Source: Chthoniobacter flavus
Lineage (GTDB): Bacteria > Verrucomicrobiota > Verrucomicrobiia > Chthoniobacterales > Chthoniobacteraceae
Reading direction: 5' to 3'
Assembly (NCBI GenBank): GCA_945861435.1
Contig: CAMAUX010000043.1
Location: forward strand, 1-46,641
Length of the DNA: 46,641 bases
The notes beneath the pieces are model-generated. The model made no database searches, was not told the DNA's origin, and saw only the letters and a list, made by a program, of their open reading frames with translations. The translations under genes and the position numbers were made by a program. Shown here piece after piece: positions 23,485 through 31,312 of the stretch; position 1 is the first letter of the stretch; each line of letters opens with the position of its first letter.

Positions 23485-24276
23485 TCAGCGGCGGACAGCT
23501 TCAGCGCGGTTGTCGGTGTATCCCTCGCGGACGACGATGTATTTGTCGAGGGCACCCCTGGTGGCGAACTCGTAGGCTTTGATGCGTTTGGGGTTCTCTT
23601 CGACGGCCCACGCCGCGTTGACGGAGACTTGGACTGCGGTGCTTCCGAACCAGAAGGTGGGGCTGAGAGCGGTGTCTACAGCGCGTCCGGGAAGGTCTCG
23701 GAGCGAGGAGGGGCCGATGACTGGGACCACGAGATACGGTCCGGGAGGGATCCCCCATTTACCGAATGCCTGGCCGACATCTTCCGGGGGGACGTTGGCG
23801 AGGGCGGGGATTTTGTCGGAGGGTTTGAGGAAGCCGCCCACCCCTGCTGTTGAATTGATGAGGAGCTTCCCGGTTTCCTGGGAGGTTTTCTTGAGATCGC
23901 CTTGGAGGAGCGCGCCAGCAAATCGGACGGGCGTCTGCAAATTATCGAAGAAGTTACCGAAGCCTGTGAGGACTGGTTTGGGGAGGAGGAACTCTGTTCC
24001 CTTGGCTAGCGGGCGGAAGAGAAAGCGGGTGAGTAGTTGGTCGTTGAAAGCGAAGACCACGCGGTTGAGCGGTTCGATGGGGTCGCTGGTGGTGCGTGCG
24101 AACTCGTCTCCGCCGCGTTTCTCGCTGGCGGGAACGCGACATTCCTTGGAGCAGTGGGTGGCGCTCTTCTGTTGGGGGCGTTGTCCCGAGTGGATGGATG
24201 AGCATCCGGCGAGTCCGATGCATGCGGTCAGGAGTGCCGATAGGGTCGTGTGCGGGCGAGAGATTTTGCGGGTCAT
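23485..24276 (-). CDS. mlaA: MlaA/VacJ outer-membrane lipoprotein
   Basis: Outer-membrane component of the Mla system, which removes misplaced phospholipids from the outer leaflet. 263 residues with a lipoprotein signal ending in the lipobox LAGC (Cys25). Family motifs are DPIEPLNRVVFAFNDQL, FFDNLQTPVRFAGALLQGD, LLINSTAGVGGFLKPSD, GQAFGKWGIPPGPYLVVPVIGPSSLRD and GRAVD. A Cys-containing insert (THCSKECRVPASEKRGG) follows the lipid anchor. It is the last gene of the minus-strand mlaE-F-D-C-A operon. In proteobacteria mlaA is often encoded elsewhere, so having it in the operon is notable. Confidence 0.93.
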   Translation of the reverse strand: MTRKISRPHTTLSALLTACIGLAGCSSIHSGQRPQQKSATHCSKECRVPASEKRGGDEFARTTSDPIEPLNRVVFAFNDQLLTRFLFRPLAKGTEFLLPKPVLTGFGNFFDNLQTPVRFAGALLQGDLKKTSQETGKLLINSTAGVGGFLKPSDKIPALANVPPEDVGQAFGKWGIPPGPYLVVPVIGPSSLRDLPGRAVDTALSPTFWFGSTAVQVSVNAAWAVEENPKRIKAYEFATRGALDKYIVVREGYTDNRAEAVRR

Positions 24277-24309
24277 AGCGTGGGAGGGGTGCAGAGGGAG
24301 AAGGGGCAG

Positions 24310-24906
24310 TCAGGATCCTTTGTCGAGCGTGTCCTTCATGAGTTTGAGAAGGCCCTCGCCGCCGCTGCGCTGGCGGATGGAGTCAAACTGCGCGCGGTAA
24401 TTGGCGGTCATGCTGACTCCCTCGATGACGACGTCGTAGACGCTCCAGCGTCCTGCGGTGTTCTCGAGTCTGTAGAGCACGTTGGCCTTGCTTCCAGCGT
24501 AGCGGGTTTGTGCGGGAATCTCGATGCGTCCGGAGCCGACGTCGACGGGTGGGGATAATTGCATCTCGAGTTTGGCGTCCCAGTCGAAGCGTGCCGCGTA
24601 GCTGCGGATGAGCATTTCGGAGAAGAGGGAGATTGCCTGTTTTTGCTGGGCGGGGTTGAGATCGCGCCAGCCTCCGCCGATTGCGCGCTTGGTGAGGCTT
24701 TCAAAGTTGAAGAGCCGTTCCAGAGCTGGGCGTGTCTTGCGGGCGAGTTGGACAGGAGTGGCGCCGCGGTTGGACTCCGCTATTTTGATGATTTCTTGGA
24801 GTCCCTGTTCGAGAAAGGTCTGAGGGGCGGTGGCGGCTTGGGCTGGGGCGATGGCAGAAGCTACGAGGACGATTGCGGCCAGAGGCCGGCAGAAGAGGTT
24901 GGGCAT
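24310..24906 (-). CDS. mlaC: MlaC periplasmic phospholipid-binding protein
   Basis: Soluble shuttle that carries phospholipid between MlaA at the outer membrane and MlaFEDB at the inner membrane. 198 residues with a signal peptide (PLAAIVLVASAIAPAQA). Family features are FNFESLTKRAIGGGWRDLNPAQQKQAISLFSEML, here cited as FNFESLTKRAIGGGWRDL, followed by YRLENTAGRWSVYDVVIEGVS and YRAQF, characteristic of the Ttg2D/MlaC fold. It lies nine bases after mlaD and 33 before mlaA. Confidence 0.92.
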   Translation of the reverse strand: MPNLFCRPLAAIVLVASAIAPAQAATAPQTFLEQGLQEIIKIAESNRGATPVQLARKTRPALERLFNFESLTKRAIGGGWRDLNPAQQKQAISLFSEMLIRSYAARFDWDAKLEMQLSPPVDVGSGRIEIPAQTRYAGSKANVLYRLENTAGRWSVYDVVIEGVSMTANYRAQFDSIRQRSGGEGLLKLMKDTLDKGS

Positions 24907-24915
24907 TATTGAGCT

Positions 24916-25455
24916 TTAAGGATTCTGGGATGGCTTGTTTTCCGGGGTGGCCTGCTGGGAGGGAGGATTCTGGGGGGCGTTCTGGGGGGCGTTCTGAGGA
25001 GCTGTTTGGTTCTGCACGGAGCCGAAGGCGAATCGGCTCAGAAGGGATTCGATGTCGAGGGCTGATTCGGTGTCGGTGATCCGGTCGCCTGCGGCTAGTG
25101 TTTTATCTTCGGCGCCGGGAGTGAGGGCGACGTATTTGTCGCCGAGCAGGCCGCGGCCGCGGATGGCGGCGACCGTGTCGATGGGAAGTGCGAGGTCTTT
25201 GCGGACGTGCAGTTCAACGAGGGCGTAGAAGTTGTTGTCCAGTCGCATCGGTCCGACGGTTCCGACGGGGACGCCTGCGATGAGGATTTGCGCGCCGGAG
25301 TTGAGTCCTGCTGCGCTGGTGAAGCGCGCGAGGAGAAGGACGGTCTGGGACTGGGGGATGGTGGTGGAGCCGAGTTGGAAGGCGAAGTAGGCAAGGCAGG
25401 CGAGGCCAGCCGTGACGAACAAGCCGACTGCGCGTTCCATGGCGCGGGATGTCAT
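24916..25455 (-). CDS. mlaD: MlaD MCE-domain lipid transport protein
   Basis: Inner-membrane-anchored MCE protein; in E. coli MlaD forms a hexameric ring on the MlaE permease with a lipid channel. 179 residues: one N-terminal transmembrane helix (VGLFVTAGLACLAYFAFQLG) and one MCE domain (about 35-115: LLLARFTSAAGLNSGAQILIAGVPVGTV split as FTSAAGLNSGAQILIAGVPV, then IRGRGLLGDKYVALTPG). A flexible Pro/Gln/Asn-rich tail contains repeated NAPQ. Length and single-MCE layout match MlaD. It follows mlaF by 25 bases. Confidence 0.92.
   Translation of the reverse strand: MTSRAMERAVGLFVTAGLACLAYFAFQLGSTTIPQSQTVLLLARFTSAAGLNSGAQILIAGVPVGTVGPMRLDNNFYALVELHVRKDLALPIDTVAAIRGRGLLGDKYVALTPGAEDKTLAAGDRITDTESALDIESLLSRFAFGSVQNQTAPQNAPQNAPQNPPSQQATPENKPSQNP
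24968..25003 (-). repeat. 12-bp in-frame repeat in the mlaD tail
   Basis: TTCTGGGGGGCG occurs twice in tandem (24968-24979, 24980-24991), followed by a diverged third unit to 25003. On the coding strand each gives Asn-Ala-Pro-Gln type residues. Confidence 0.85.
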
Positions 25456-25480
25456 AGGATTGATTAGAACTGAAGGGTGT

Positions 25481-26278
25481 CTAGTTGAGCAAGGATTGCC
25501 TCAGGGCATCGAGGCTGTCGCGGAAGAGTCGGAAATGGGGTTCGGTGCGGGCCTCGAACTGCGATGGGGTGCCGCTGAAGTGGACATGGCCCTGATCGAT
25601 CCAGACGATGTGCGAGCTGACCAGCAGTGCTTCCGCGACGTCGTGGGTGACGACCACCGCAGTGAAGCCGCGTGCGCGCTGGAGGCGCACGATCATTTCA
25701 AAGACGGAATTGCGGCGCACGGGGTCGAGTCCTGCGGTGGGTTCGTCGAAGAAGACGAGTTCAGGATCGGTGACGAGAGCCCGGGCTACGGCGAGGCGCT
25801 TCTGCATTCCGCCGGAGAGTTGCGCTGGGTAGCGGTGTGCGGCGTCCTCGAGTTCCATGTGGCGTAGCAGTTCGCGTGCTTTTTCCACTTGGAGCGCGTG
25901 AGGGAGGGAGCCTCTGGCGCGCAGCGCGAGCACGAGGTTTTCGAGGGTGGTTGCGGAGTCGAAGAGTGCGTTGTGCTGGAACACGTAACTCGAGGCCTGG
26001 CGGAGCGCTGCGCGGCGTCCTGTTGCGAGGACGTCGTGACCGCGGAAGCTGACCGATCCAGCATCGGGTTGGTGGAGGCCGACGACGCAGCGCAGGAGGA
26101 CAGACTTGCCTGTGCCGCTGCGGCCAAGGATGGAGACGATGCCGCCGGAGGGCACGTCGAAGCTGACTCCCCTGAGGACGTGGTTTTCCCCGAAGCGTTT
26201 GTGGAGAGCATCGACGCGCAGGAGTGCGGGCTCGTTTTCGCAGGACGCAGGGGGTGGTGCGGGGGCTGCCTGCGTCAT
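25481..26278 (-). CDS. mlaF: Mla transporter ATPase MlaF
   Basis: ATPase of the Mla phospholipid transporter, 265 residues from ATG 26278. Walker A LGRSGTGKS (51-59) is the MlaF version with Arg-Ser; the Q-loop is YVFQHNALFDS, with the phenylalanine-rich form seen in MlaF. The signature is LSGGMQKRLAVARAL (from 154) and Walker B is LVFFDEPTAGLDP (from 174). The switch His is in VTHD. The start overlaps the mlaE stop by four bases (ATGA), so translation is coupled. No mlaB STAS gene is present, as is common outside proteobacteria. Confidence 0.93.
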   Translation of the reverse strand: MTQAAPAPPPASCENEPALLRVDALHKRFGENHVLRGVSFDVPSGGIVSILGRSGTGKSVLLRCVVGLHQPDAGSVSFRGHDVLATGRRAALRQASSYVFQHNALFDSATTLENLVLALRARGSLPHALQVEKARELLRHMELEDAAHRYPAQLSGGMQKRLAVARALVTDPELVFFDEPTAGLDPVRRNSVFEMIVRLQRARGFTAVVVTHDVAEALLVSSHIVWIDQGHVHFSGTPSQFEARTEPHFRLFRDSLDALRQSLLN

Positions 26279-27048
26279 ACAAGGAGGGCGGTGATGAGGT
26301 AGTCGGCGGCGAGCACCAGCATGCTGGAGAAAACGACGCCGCGAACGGTGGCGGCGCTGACTGAGCGCGCGCCGGGTTCTCCGAGATGGTGGGAGTGGAA
26401 GCCTTGGTAGGCGCAGAGGGAGACGGTGGCGAGTCCGAAGGCGAGCGCCTTGAGGAGGCATTCGCGCACATCGCTGCCGTGGATGGCATCATGAACGGCG
26501 GCCCAGTACCCGTGGCCGTCCTGATGGAGTAGCACACAGCCGGAGAGCCAGCCTCCGCTAATGCCCACGAGGACGAAGAGAGCAGTGAGCACAGGGACGG
26601 CGAAGCAGGCTACAAGCAGTCTTGGGCCCACGAGGAATCCCTCTGCGGAGATGCCCATTAGTTCAAGGGCGTCGATCTGTTCAGAGGAGCGCTGGATGCC
26701 GAGTTCAGCGGAGAGGGCGGTGCCCGCCTGGCCGGCAACCATGATGGCGGCTAGCACCGGGGCGAGTTCGCGACAGAGGCTCAGCGAAACGAGTGTGCCC
26801 AGCATGCCGGAGGCGCCGAAACGGGACAGGACGTAATGCCCTTGAAGCCCGAGCACCAGGCCGGCGAAAACCGCGACGACCGAGATCACCGGCAGGCAGC
26901 GCACACCGATTTCGTAGATCGCTCGCACGAGTCGTGCGCGAAGCCCTCCGCCGGAGCGCACCATCGTGAAGGCTCGCCAGCCGAAGAGGGCTAGGCGTCC
27001 TGCGGAGTCGACTGATTCGAGGACTGCTTTTCCGGATGCGGCTAACAC
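26275..27048 (-). CDS. mlaE: Mla transporter permease MlaE
   Basis: Membrane permease of the phospholipid transporter, 257 residues and the first gene of the operon. MlaE/Ttg2B features are the amphipathic N-terminus, the first helix VISVVAVFAGLVLGLQGHYVL, the conserved RELAPVLAAIMVAGQAGTALSAELG (core GQAGTALSAELG, Glu in the elbow helix), QIDALELMGI and the C-terminal helix ending ADYLITALLV. It has five to six hydrophobic segments. trpA on the same strand ends... upstream of it begins a 75-base gap to the trpA stop, so the two could share a transcript. Confidence 0.92.
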   Translation of the reverse strand: MLAASGKAVLESVDSAGRLALFGWRAFTMVRSGGGLRARLVRAIYEIGVRCLPVISVVAVFAGLVLGLQGHYVLSRFGASGMLGTLVSLSLCRELAPVLAAIMVAGQAGTALSAELGIQRSSEQIDALELMGISAEGFLVGPRLLVACFAVPVLTALFVLVGISGGWLSGCVLLHQDGHGYWAAVHDAIHGSDVRECLLKALAFGLATVSLCAYQGFHSHHLGEPGARSVSAATVRGVVFSSMLVLAADYLITALLV

Positions 27049-27123
27049 AGGCGGCGAAGTAAGCAGATGCCGCCTCGGGTCACAAGGATGTCTAATGGCA
27101 GGGATTTAATAGCCGTTTTTCAG

Positions 27124-27939
27124 CTATTGAGCTTGTGCGCCAGCGTGGGCGGCAGCAGCGAGCGGGGCCACGAGTGCGGCGACTTTTTCAGCCAGATCGG
27201 GCTCTGCACCATGCTCAGCGATGCGTTTCACGATGGCGCTTCCCACCACAACCGCGTCTGCGTGTGCTGCCACGGCGCGCACTTGTTCCGGGGTGGAGAT
27301 TCCGAAGCCGACGGCGATCGGGAGTGTGCTGTGCTGGCGGATGAGCGCCACTCGTTCTGCAAGGGACTCGGCGACGTCGCTGCGCTCTCCTGTGACACCT
27401 TCGCGCGAGACGTAGTAAAGGAAGCCGCTCGCGCCTTTGGTAAGGTGCGCGATGCGTTCGGGAGGGGTGGTGGGGGCGATGAGGCGGATGCGTCTGAGAG
27501 GGGACTGGACGCTGAATTCTGCGCTGTGCTGGTCCTCATCAGGGGGGAGGTCCAGCAGAAGAAGTCCGTCTACCCCGGCGGCTGCTGCGTCTGCGTGGAA
27601 GCGTTCGAACCCGTACTGATAGACTGGGTTCATGTAAGTGTAGAGGACGATGGGTAGTTGCGACTCCCTGCGGATTTGACGCACGCATTCGAGCACCCCC
27701 GCGACCGTGGTGCCGGATTCGAGTGCGCGGGCGGCCGCCATCTGGTTGACGATCCCGTCGGCGAGTGGGTCGGAGAACGGGACGCCGAGTTCGAGCACGT
27801 CGACCCCGGCTTTCTCAAATGCAATCGCCAGTGCGCGTGTGGCATCCAGAGTGGGGTCACCTGCTGCGATGTAGGCGATGAGCGCCTTCTGTCCCTTCTT
27901 TAGGAGGCGGGCGAGTTGTTCGTCGATACGGTTTGCCAT
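27124..27939 (-). CDS. trpA: Tryptophan synthase alpha chain
   Basis: Cleaves indole-3-glycerol phosphate to indole and glyceraldehyde 3-phosphate for the beta subunit; last step of tryptophan synthesis. 271 residues, TIM barrel. The catalytic Glu50 (VDVLELGVPFSDPLADG) and Asp61 are in place. The following residues read IVNQ, where the E. coli enzyme has PTIQ. The phosphate-binding end is intact (GFGISTPEQVRA and VVGSAIVKRI). No trpB or other trp gene is nearby. The stop codon sits inside a small hairpin (27108-27128) with an A-rich loop but no T tract on the 3' side. Confidence 0.95.
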   Translation of the reverse strand: MANRIDEQLARLLKKGQKALIAYIAAGDPTLDATRALAIAFEKAGVDVLELGVPFSDPLADGIVNQMAAARALESGTTVAGVLECVRQIRRESQLPIVLYTYMNPVYQYGFERFHADAAAAGVDGLLLLDLPPDEDQHSAEFSVQSPLRRIRLIAPTTPPERIAHLTKGASGFLYYVSREGVTGERSDVAESLAERVALIRQHSTLPIAVGFGISTPEQVRAVAAHADAVVVGSAIVKRIAEHGAEPDLAEKVAALVAPLAAAAHAGAQAQ

Positions 27940-28100
27940 GGGGCGCGGATTCTCGCTGGGGAGCGGCGATTGGACAGGAATTTTTTTGAGAGGACAGGGT
28001 GAGTGAGGTCTTGTTGCTAATAGGATAATTGATTCGGGGCGCGGCGACTGCGTAAAAGGCGGTTGGCAACGCTGCCTTATCTTATTAGGTTAAATTCTTT

Positions 28101-28265
28101 ATGAAGCGCACCTGTTTGATTTTTCTGTCGGGCATTCTCCTTTGCGTCGTTGGCTGCGAGCAGCATCCGTTGCCGGGAGCCCCTGAGGCAAAGGTGGAGA
28201 AACCCGCGGGCCATGCCGATGGGCACGCGGGTGCTGCGAGTCCGGCGCCGAAAGCGGCTCACTGA
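28101..28265 (+). CDS. Small lipoprotein, unrecognised
   Basis: 54 residues, MKRTCLIFLSGILLCVVGC then a short hydrophilic tail rich in Ala, Pro, Lys and His (KPAGHADGHAG). The first 19 residues are a full lipoprotein signal with the modified Cys at 19, so the mature peptide has only 36 residues. Codon positions and the clean signal favour a real gene, although there is no family match I know. It lies divergent from trpA and ahead of rpmH. Confidence 0.6.
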   Translation: MKRTCLIFLSGILLCVVGCEQHPLPGAPEAKVEKPAGHADGHAGAASPAPKAAH

Positions 28266-28354
28266 TCCTAAGTAGCCGATTCCTGTCCAGCTGCGGCTTT
28301 GCCGCAATGGCAACGGTTCAACGCGTCTTTTTTTGGAGTGGCTGCAGACACTTG

Positions 28355-28383
28355 TTGACACCGCGTCAGCCGCCGCTAAGTTT
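28355..28383 (+). promoter_or_regulatory. Candidate sigma70-type promoter for rpmH
   Basis: A perfect TTGACA at 28355-28360, then 17 bases, then AAGTTT (28378-28383). The minus-10 match is weak, but the same TTGACA/AAGTTT pair occurs before rpoZ. It lies about 33 bases before the rpmH ATG. Confidence 0.4.
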
Positions 28384-28415
28384 GTGGTCCCTTTTTTTTC
28401 AAGCATCCACGGCCA

Positions 28416-28589
28416 ATGAAACGCACCTACCAAGCTTCCAAGCGCACCCGCAAACAACAGTTCGGATTCCGTGCCCGGATGAAGACGAAGAGCGGGAGGG
28501 CGATTTTGTCTCGTCGGCGTGCGCGCGGCCGCAGGCGGTTGCTGCCCAAGGGTGTTGAAGTGCACTTTGCGCGTCACACGCAGGCCTGA
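28416..28589 (+). CDS. rpmH: Ribosomal protein L34
   Basis: Large-subunit ribosomal protein, 57 residues. The family block is unmistakable: [22 protein letters not shown] followed by [17 protein letters not shown] (shown here as [12 protein letters not shown] and [15 protein letters not shown]). L34 is normally 44-46 residues; this one has about a dozen extra at the C-terminus ([14 protein letters not shown]). It begins the classic rpmH-rnpA-yidD-yidC-jag cluster on the plus strand. Confidence 0.95.
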   Translation: MKRTYQASKRTRKQQFGFRARMKTKSGRAILSRRRARGRRRLLPKGVEVHFARHTQA

Positions 28590-28597
28590 GCACGGGA

Positions 28598-29011
28598 GTG
28601 CAAGGTGGATCGGCGAATGGATCCAGCGATGGGGTCCGTGCGGTCGGTGGTCAGTTGCCCGTGAGGTTTTGTTTTCCGGTGGCTTCCCGCCTGAGGAGTG
28701 CAAGCCAGTTTGACAAACTGAGGGCCGAGGGGAGGGCTTATCACGGGAAACTGATGATGTTGAGTGTTGTGAATGTGGTGCCCGAGGAGGGGCCGAGGTT
28801 GGGTTTGATCACTTCACGTCGCGTAGGTGGGGCGGTTCAACGTAATTTGGTACGCCGGCGTTTGCGCGAGGTAGTCCGGAAGGATCTGCCGTCTGTGTCG
28901 CGCGGATGGTGGATGGTGATTGTGGCTAGGCGTGCCGCTGCATCTGCTGACTTCAGCGAGTTGGCAAGGGAGTGGCGTCAGTTGGCTGCGCGTGCGGGGG
29001 TGATGAGCTAA
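28598..29011 (+). CDS. rnpA: Ribonuclease P protein component
   Basis: Protein cofactor of the tRNA 5'-processing ribozyme. The family core is present: FPVASRLRSASQFDKLRAEG, then LGLITSRRVGGAVQRNLVRRRLREVVR with the RNR-like motif (RNLVRRRLRE) and the final WRQLA. The listed GTG start gives 137 residues, longer than usual. GTG 28661 (117 residues, starting VRFCFPVASRL) fits the family length better, but no ribosome site settles it. It sits eight bases after rpmH and its stop overlaps yidD by one base. Confidence 0.88.
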   Translation: MQGGSANGSSDGVRAVGGQLPVRFCFPVASRLRSASQFDKLRAEGRAYHGKLMMLSVVNVVPEEGPRLGLITSRRVGGAVQRNLVRRRLREVVRKDLPSVSRGWWMVIVARRAAASADFSELAREWRQLAARAGVMS

Positions 29012-29250
29012 TGAAGGCGGTGGTGCGCGTTTTGATCAGGGCTTACCAGATTTTGGTTTCCCCTGTGCTTTCGTGGATTGGGGGGCCGGGCGGCGGGTGC
29101 AGGTTCGAGCCGACTTGCTCCCATTATTTTCTTGAGGCTGTGGAGCGTCATGGGCTCCTGAGGGGGACTGGATTGGGCGTGAAGCGTCTATGCCGTTGCC
29201 ACCCTTGGGGAGGGGGCGGCCTTGATCCTGTGCCATCAGGAGAAGGCTGA
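29011..29250 (+). CDS. yidD: Membrane protein insertion efficiency factor YidD
   Basis: Small amphipathic membrane-associated protein thought to assist YidC/Sec insertion. 79 residues from ATG 29011: IRAYQILVSPVLSWIGGPGGGCRFEPTCSHYF, with the family pieces YQ-x3-SP (YQILVSP), CRFEPTCSHY, and RCHPWGGGGLDPVP at the end. The conserved Cys residues are present. The start overlaps the rnpA stop by one base (TAATG). Confidence 0.93.
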   Translation: MKAVVRVLIRAYQILVSPVLSWIGGPGGGCRFEPTCSHYFLEAVERHGLLRGTGLGVKRLCRCHPWGGGGLDPVPSGEG

Positions 29251-29328
29251 GCATCCAGAGATGGGCATCCTTGGATGCTTTGAACTTAAACAAGTGCGCA
29301 GTGTGCGCCGTTCGTCTTAACTAAAGCT

Positions 29329-31131
29329 ATGGACCGCAAAGGAATTTTGGGAATGATTGTTGCCGTGCTCGCGTTTGCGGGTTGGCAAGTTTACTACGAG
29401 CGCGCCAACAGTCGTGCGACGGAAGCACGGAAGGCCGCGGCAGCGAAACAGGCTGCGGAGCAGCCAGTGCAGCAGGAGGCCGTGGTTCCAGTTGCCCGGC
29501 CGGAGGGAGTTTCCGCCCCCGCCCCTGCTGCCTCGCAGCCGGTCGAAAAGGCGGTGGCTGAACTTCACCGGGTGGTCACGGCGCAGGCGGAGTATGAGTT
29601 TACGAGTCTCGGTGGGGGGCTCGCATCGGTGAAGCTGCTTGGGCATAGCGTGGATCGCGGTGCCGCGGTCCGGATGAACGAGTTCTCTCAGGTGCCGATT
29701 GGTGCGTTGAGTGAGGTGGCGGGCGAGGCGACTGACATGCCTCACAAGCTGAGCGTGGATTCCGGCTCTGGCGAAGTTCGTTTCGAGCGCACCGATGCAC
29801 GAGGCTTGGAGATTCAGAAGCGTTTTTCGCTGCCGTCTGAAGATGCGAGGGTGAAGGACCCTCTTTCCACGGGGTATACCGTGCGCCTGGAGGTTGCCAT
29901 GACGAACCGGTCTGCGCAGCCTGTGGCGGTGACCGGTTACTTTGTTCACACCGGTTCATTGGCTTCTTTGCACCGCAGTGACATGCCTAATTACACAGGC
30001 TACCACGTATATTCGCGGGAGGGCGGTAAGAGCGTGGACGCGACTTGGTTCGACGGGGGCGGCTGGTTTTCGCGGCGTCCGGCGAGCACGACTTACAATG
30101 AGGGACTAGACAGGATCCGCTGGGTGGGTGTGACTAATCAGTATTTTAATACGCTTATTACCGCGGAAGTGGATGAGAAGGCAGTGAGTAAGGTGCAGGC
30201 GACCCAGTTCGGGGCGCAGGCATGGGCGAGGCGCGCGGTTGTTTCTGATGCTGCGTGGCAGGATGCGGGGCACTCGATGGAAGGGAAGTCTGGTACGCCG
30301 CTCTACGCGGTCGATGGAGCGCTGGGGATGCCCGGTCGCACGCTCCAGCCAGGGGAGAGTTTTACTCAGGGATTCACGATATACTCGGGTCCGCGGGAGT
30401 ATCGGAGGCTCGACGCGCAAGGGCAGGAGCAGGGGGACATCATGAATCTCGGGTGGTTTGGAATCGTGAGCCGTGTGCTTCTTGGTTCCATGAACGTGCT
30501 GAGCGGTTGGTTTGGGAGCTATGCATGGGCTATCATCGTGCTGACGGTGATCATCAAGCTGATGCTCTGGCCGCTCCAAAATAAGGCCACCAAGTCCATG
30601 AAGATGATGGCGGCGTTGCAGCCCAAGATGACCGAGCTGCGGGAAAAGTATGCGGCCGATCCTTCCCGCCTGAACATGGAGGTGATGCAGCTCTACAAGG
30701 AGTACCAGATAAACCCTCTGGGGGGGTGCCTCCCAATGGTGGTTCAGATTCCGATCTTCTTCGGATTTTACAACATGCTCGGCAAGGCTGTGGAGTTGCG
30801 CAACAGCAGGTTCCTCTGGGTGGAAGACCTTTCCCAGCCGGACACGGTGGCGCATCTGTTGGGGATGCCGGTGAACGTTCTGCCGCTATGCATGGCGGTG
30901 ACGATGCTGGTGCAGATGCGGATCCAGCCAAAGAGCGGGGATGCTGCGCAGCAGCGTATCTTCATGTTCATGCCGCTGATCTTTATTTTCTTCTGCTATA
31001 ACTTTGCGTCGGCGCTGGCTCTTTACTGGACGGTGCAGAACCTGTTTTCGATTGCCCAGCTCTCGATGACGAGGGGGCAGGCTGCGCCGGTGCTGGAGCG
31101 GGTAAGCGTCCGGAAGAAGTCGAAGCGCTAG
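29329..31131 (+). CDS. yidC: Membrane protein insertase YidC
   Basis: Inserts and folds inner-membrane proteins with or without SecYEG. 600 residues in the Gram-negative layout: an N-terminal anchor helix (ILGMIVAVLAFAGWQVYY), an Ala/Pro/Gln-rich linker, a large periplasmic beta domain (about 85-360) and the conserved five-helix core. Core landmarks are GWFGSYAWAIIVLTVIIKLM, KATKSMKMMAALQPKMTELR, INPLGGCLPMVVQIPIFFGFY (core PLGGCLPMVVQIPIFFGFY) and ALALYWTVQNLFSIAQ. The Arg of the hydrophilic groove would be the R/K near the start of TM2 (VIIKLMLWPLQNK); here it is Lys. It is followed by a repeat-rich gap before jag. Confidence 0.95.
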   Translation: MDRKGILGMIVAVLAFAGWQVYYERANSRATEARKAAAAKQAAEQPVQQEAVVPVARPEGVSAPAPAASQPVEKAVAELHRVVTAQAEYEFTSLGGGLASVKLLGHSVDRGAAVRMNEFSQVPIGALSEVAGEATDMPHKLSVDSGSGEVRFERTDARGLEIQKRFSLPSEDARVKDPLSTGYTVRLEVAMTNRSAQPVAVTGYFVHTGSLASLHRSDMPNYTGYHVYSREGGKSVDATWFDGGGWFSRRPASTTYNEGLDRIRWVGVTNQYFNTLITAEVDEKAVSKVQATQFGAQAWARRAVVSDAAWQDAGHSMEGKSGTPLYAVDGALGMPGRTLQPGESFTQGFTIYSGPREYRRLDAQGQEQGDIMNLGWFGIVSRVLLGSMNVLSGWFGSYAWAIIVLTVIIKLMLWPLQNKATKSMKMMAALQPKMTELREKYAADPSRLNMEVMQLYKEYQINPLGGCLPMVVQIPIFFGFYNMLGKAVELRNSRFLWVEDLSQPDTVAHLLGMPVNVLPLCMAVTMLVQMRIQPKSGDAAQQRIFMFMPLIFIFFCYNFASALALYWTVQNLFSIAQLSMTRGQAAPVLERVSVRKKSKR

Positions 31132-31142
31132 GCCGGGGAAAT

Positions 31143-31284
31143 TTCAAAGGACTTCAAAGGACTTCGTAAGGGTACCACCCTTATTGTCGCCTTGCCGAAC
31201 GAGGGCTTCGCTGGAATTGTATCAGCGGCATAGTATCAGCGGTGGGCTGATGCTTCGTGAGAACAGAGCCTAAAAGAGCCTAAA
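31143..31284. repeat. Three short direct repeats in the yidC-jag gap
   Basis: TTCAAAGGAC twice in tandem (31143-31162); GTATCAGCGG twice with a 14-base period (31219-31228, 31233-31242); AGAGCCTAAA twice in tandem (31265-31284). All copies are exact. The 181-base gap 31132-31312 holds no gene otherwise. Confidence 0.9.
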
Positions 31285-31312
31285 GTCAGCGAGTAAAAAC
31301 GAAGGAGAAGCC

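Noticed and set aside
27108-27128. Hairpin AATAGC/GCTATT at the trpA end as a rho-independent terminator
   Set aside because: Stem is short and no T tract follows it in the direction of trpA transcription.
28266-28415. Possible replication origin next to rpmH
   Set aside because: rpmH often neighbours dnaA and oriC, but no DnaA-box cluster, AT-rich unwinding region or dnaA gene is present here.
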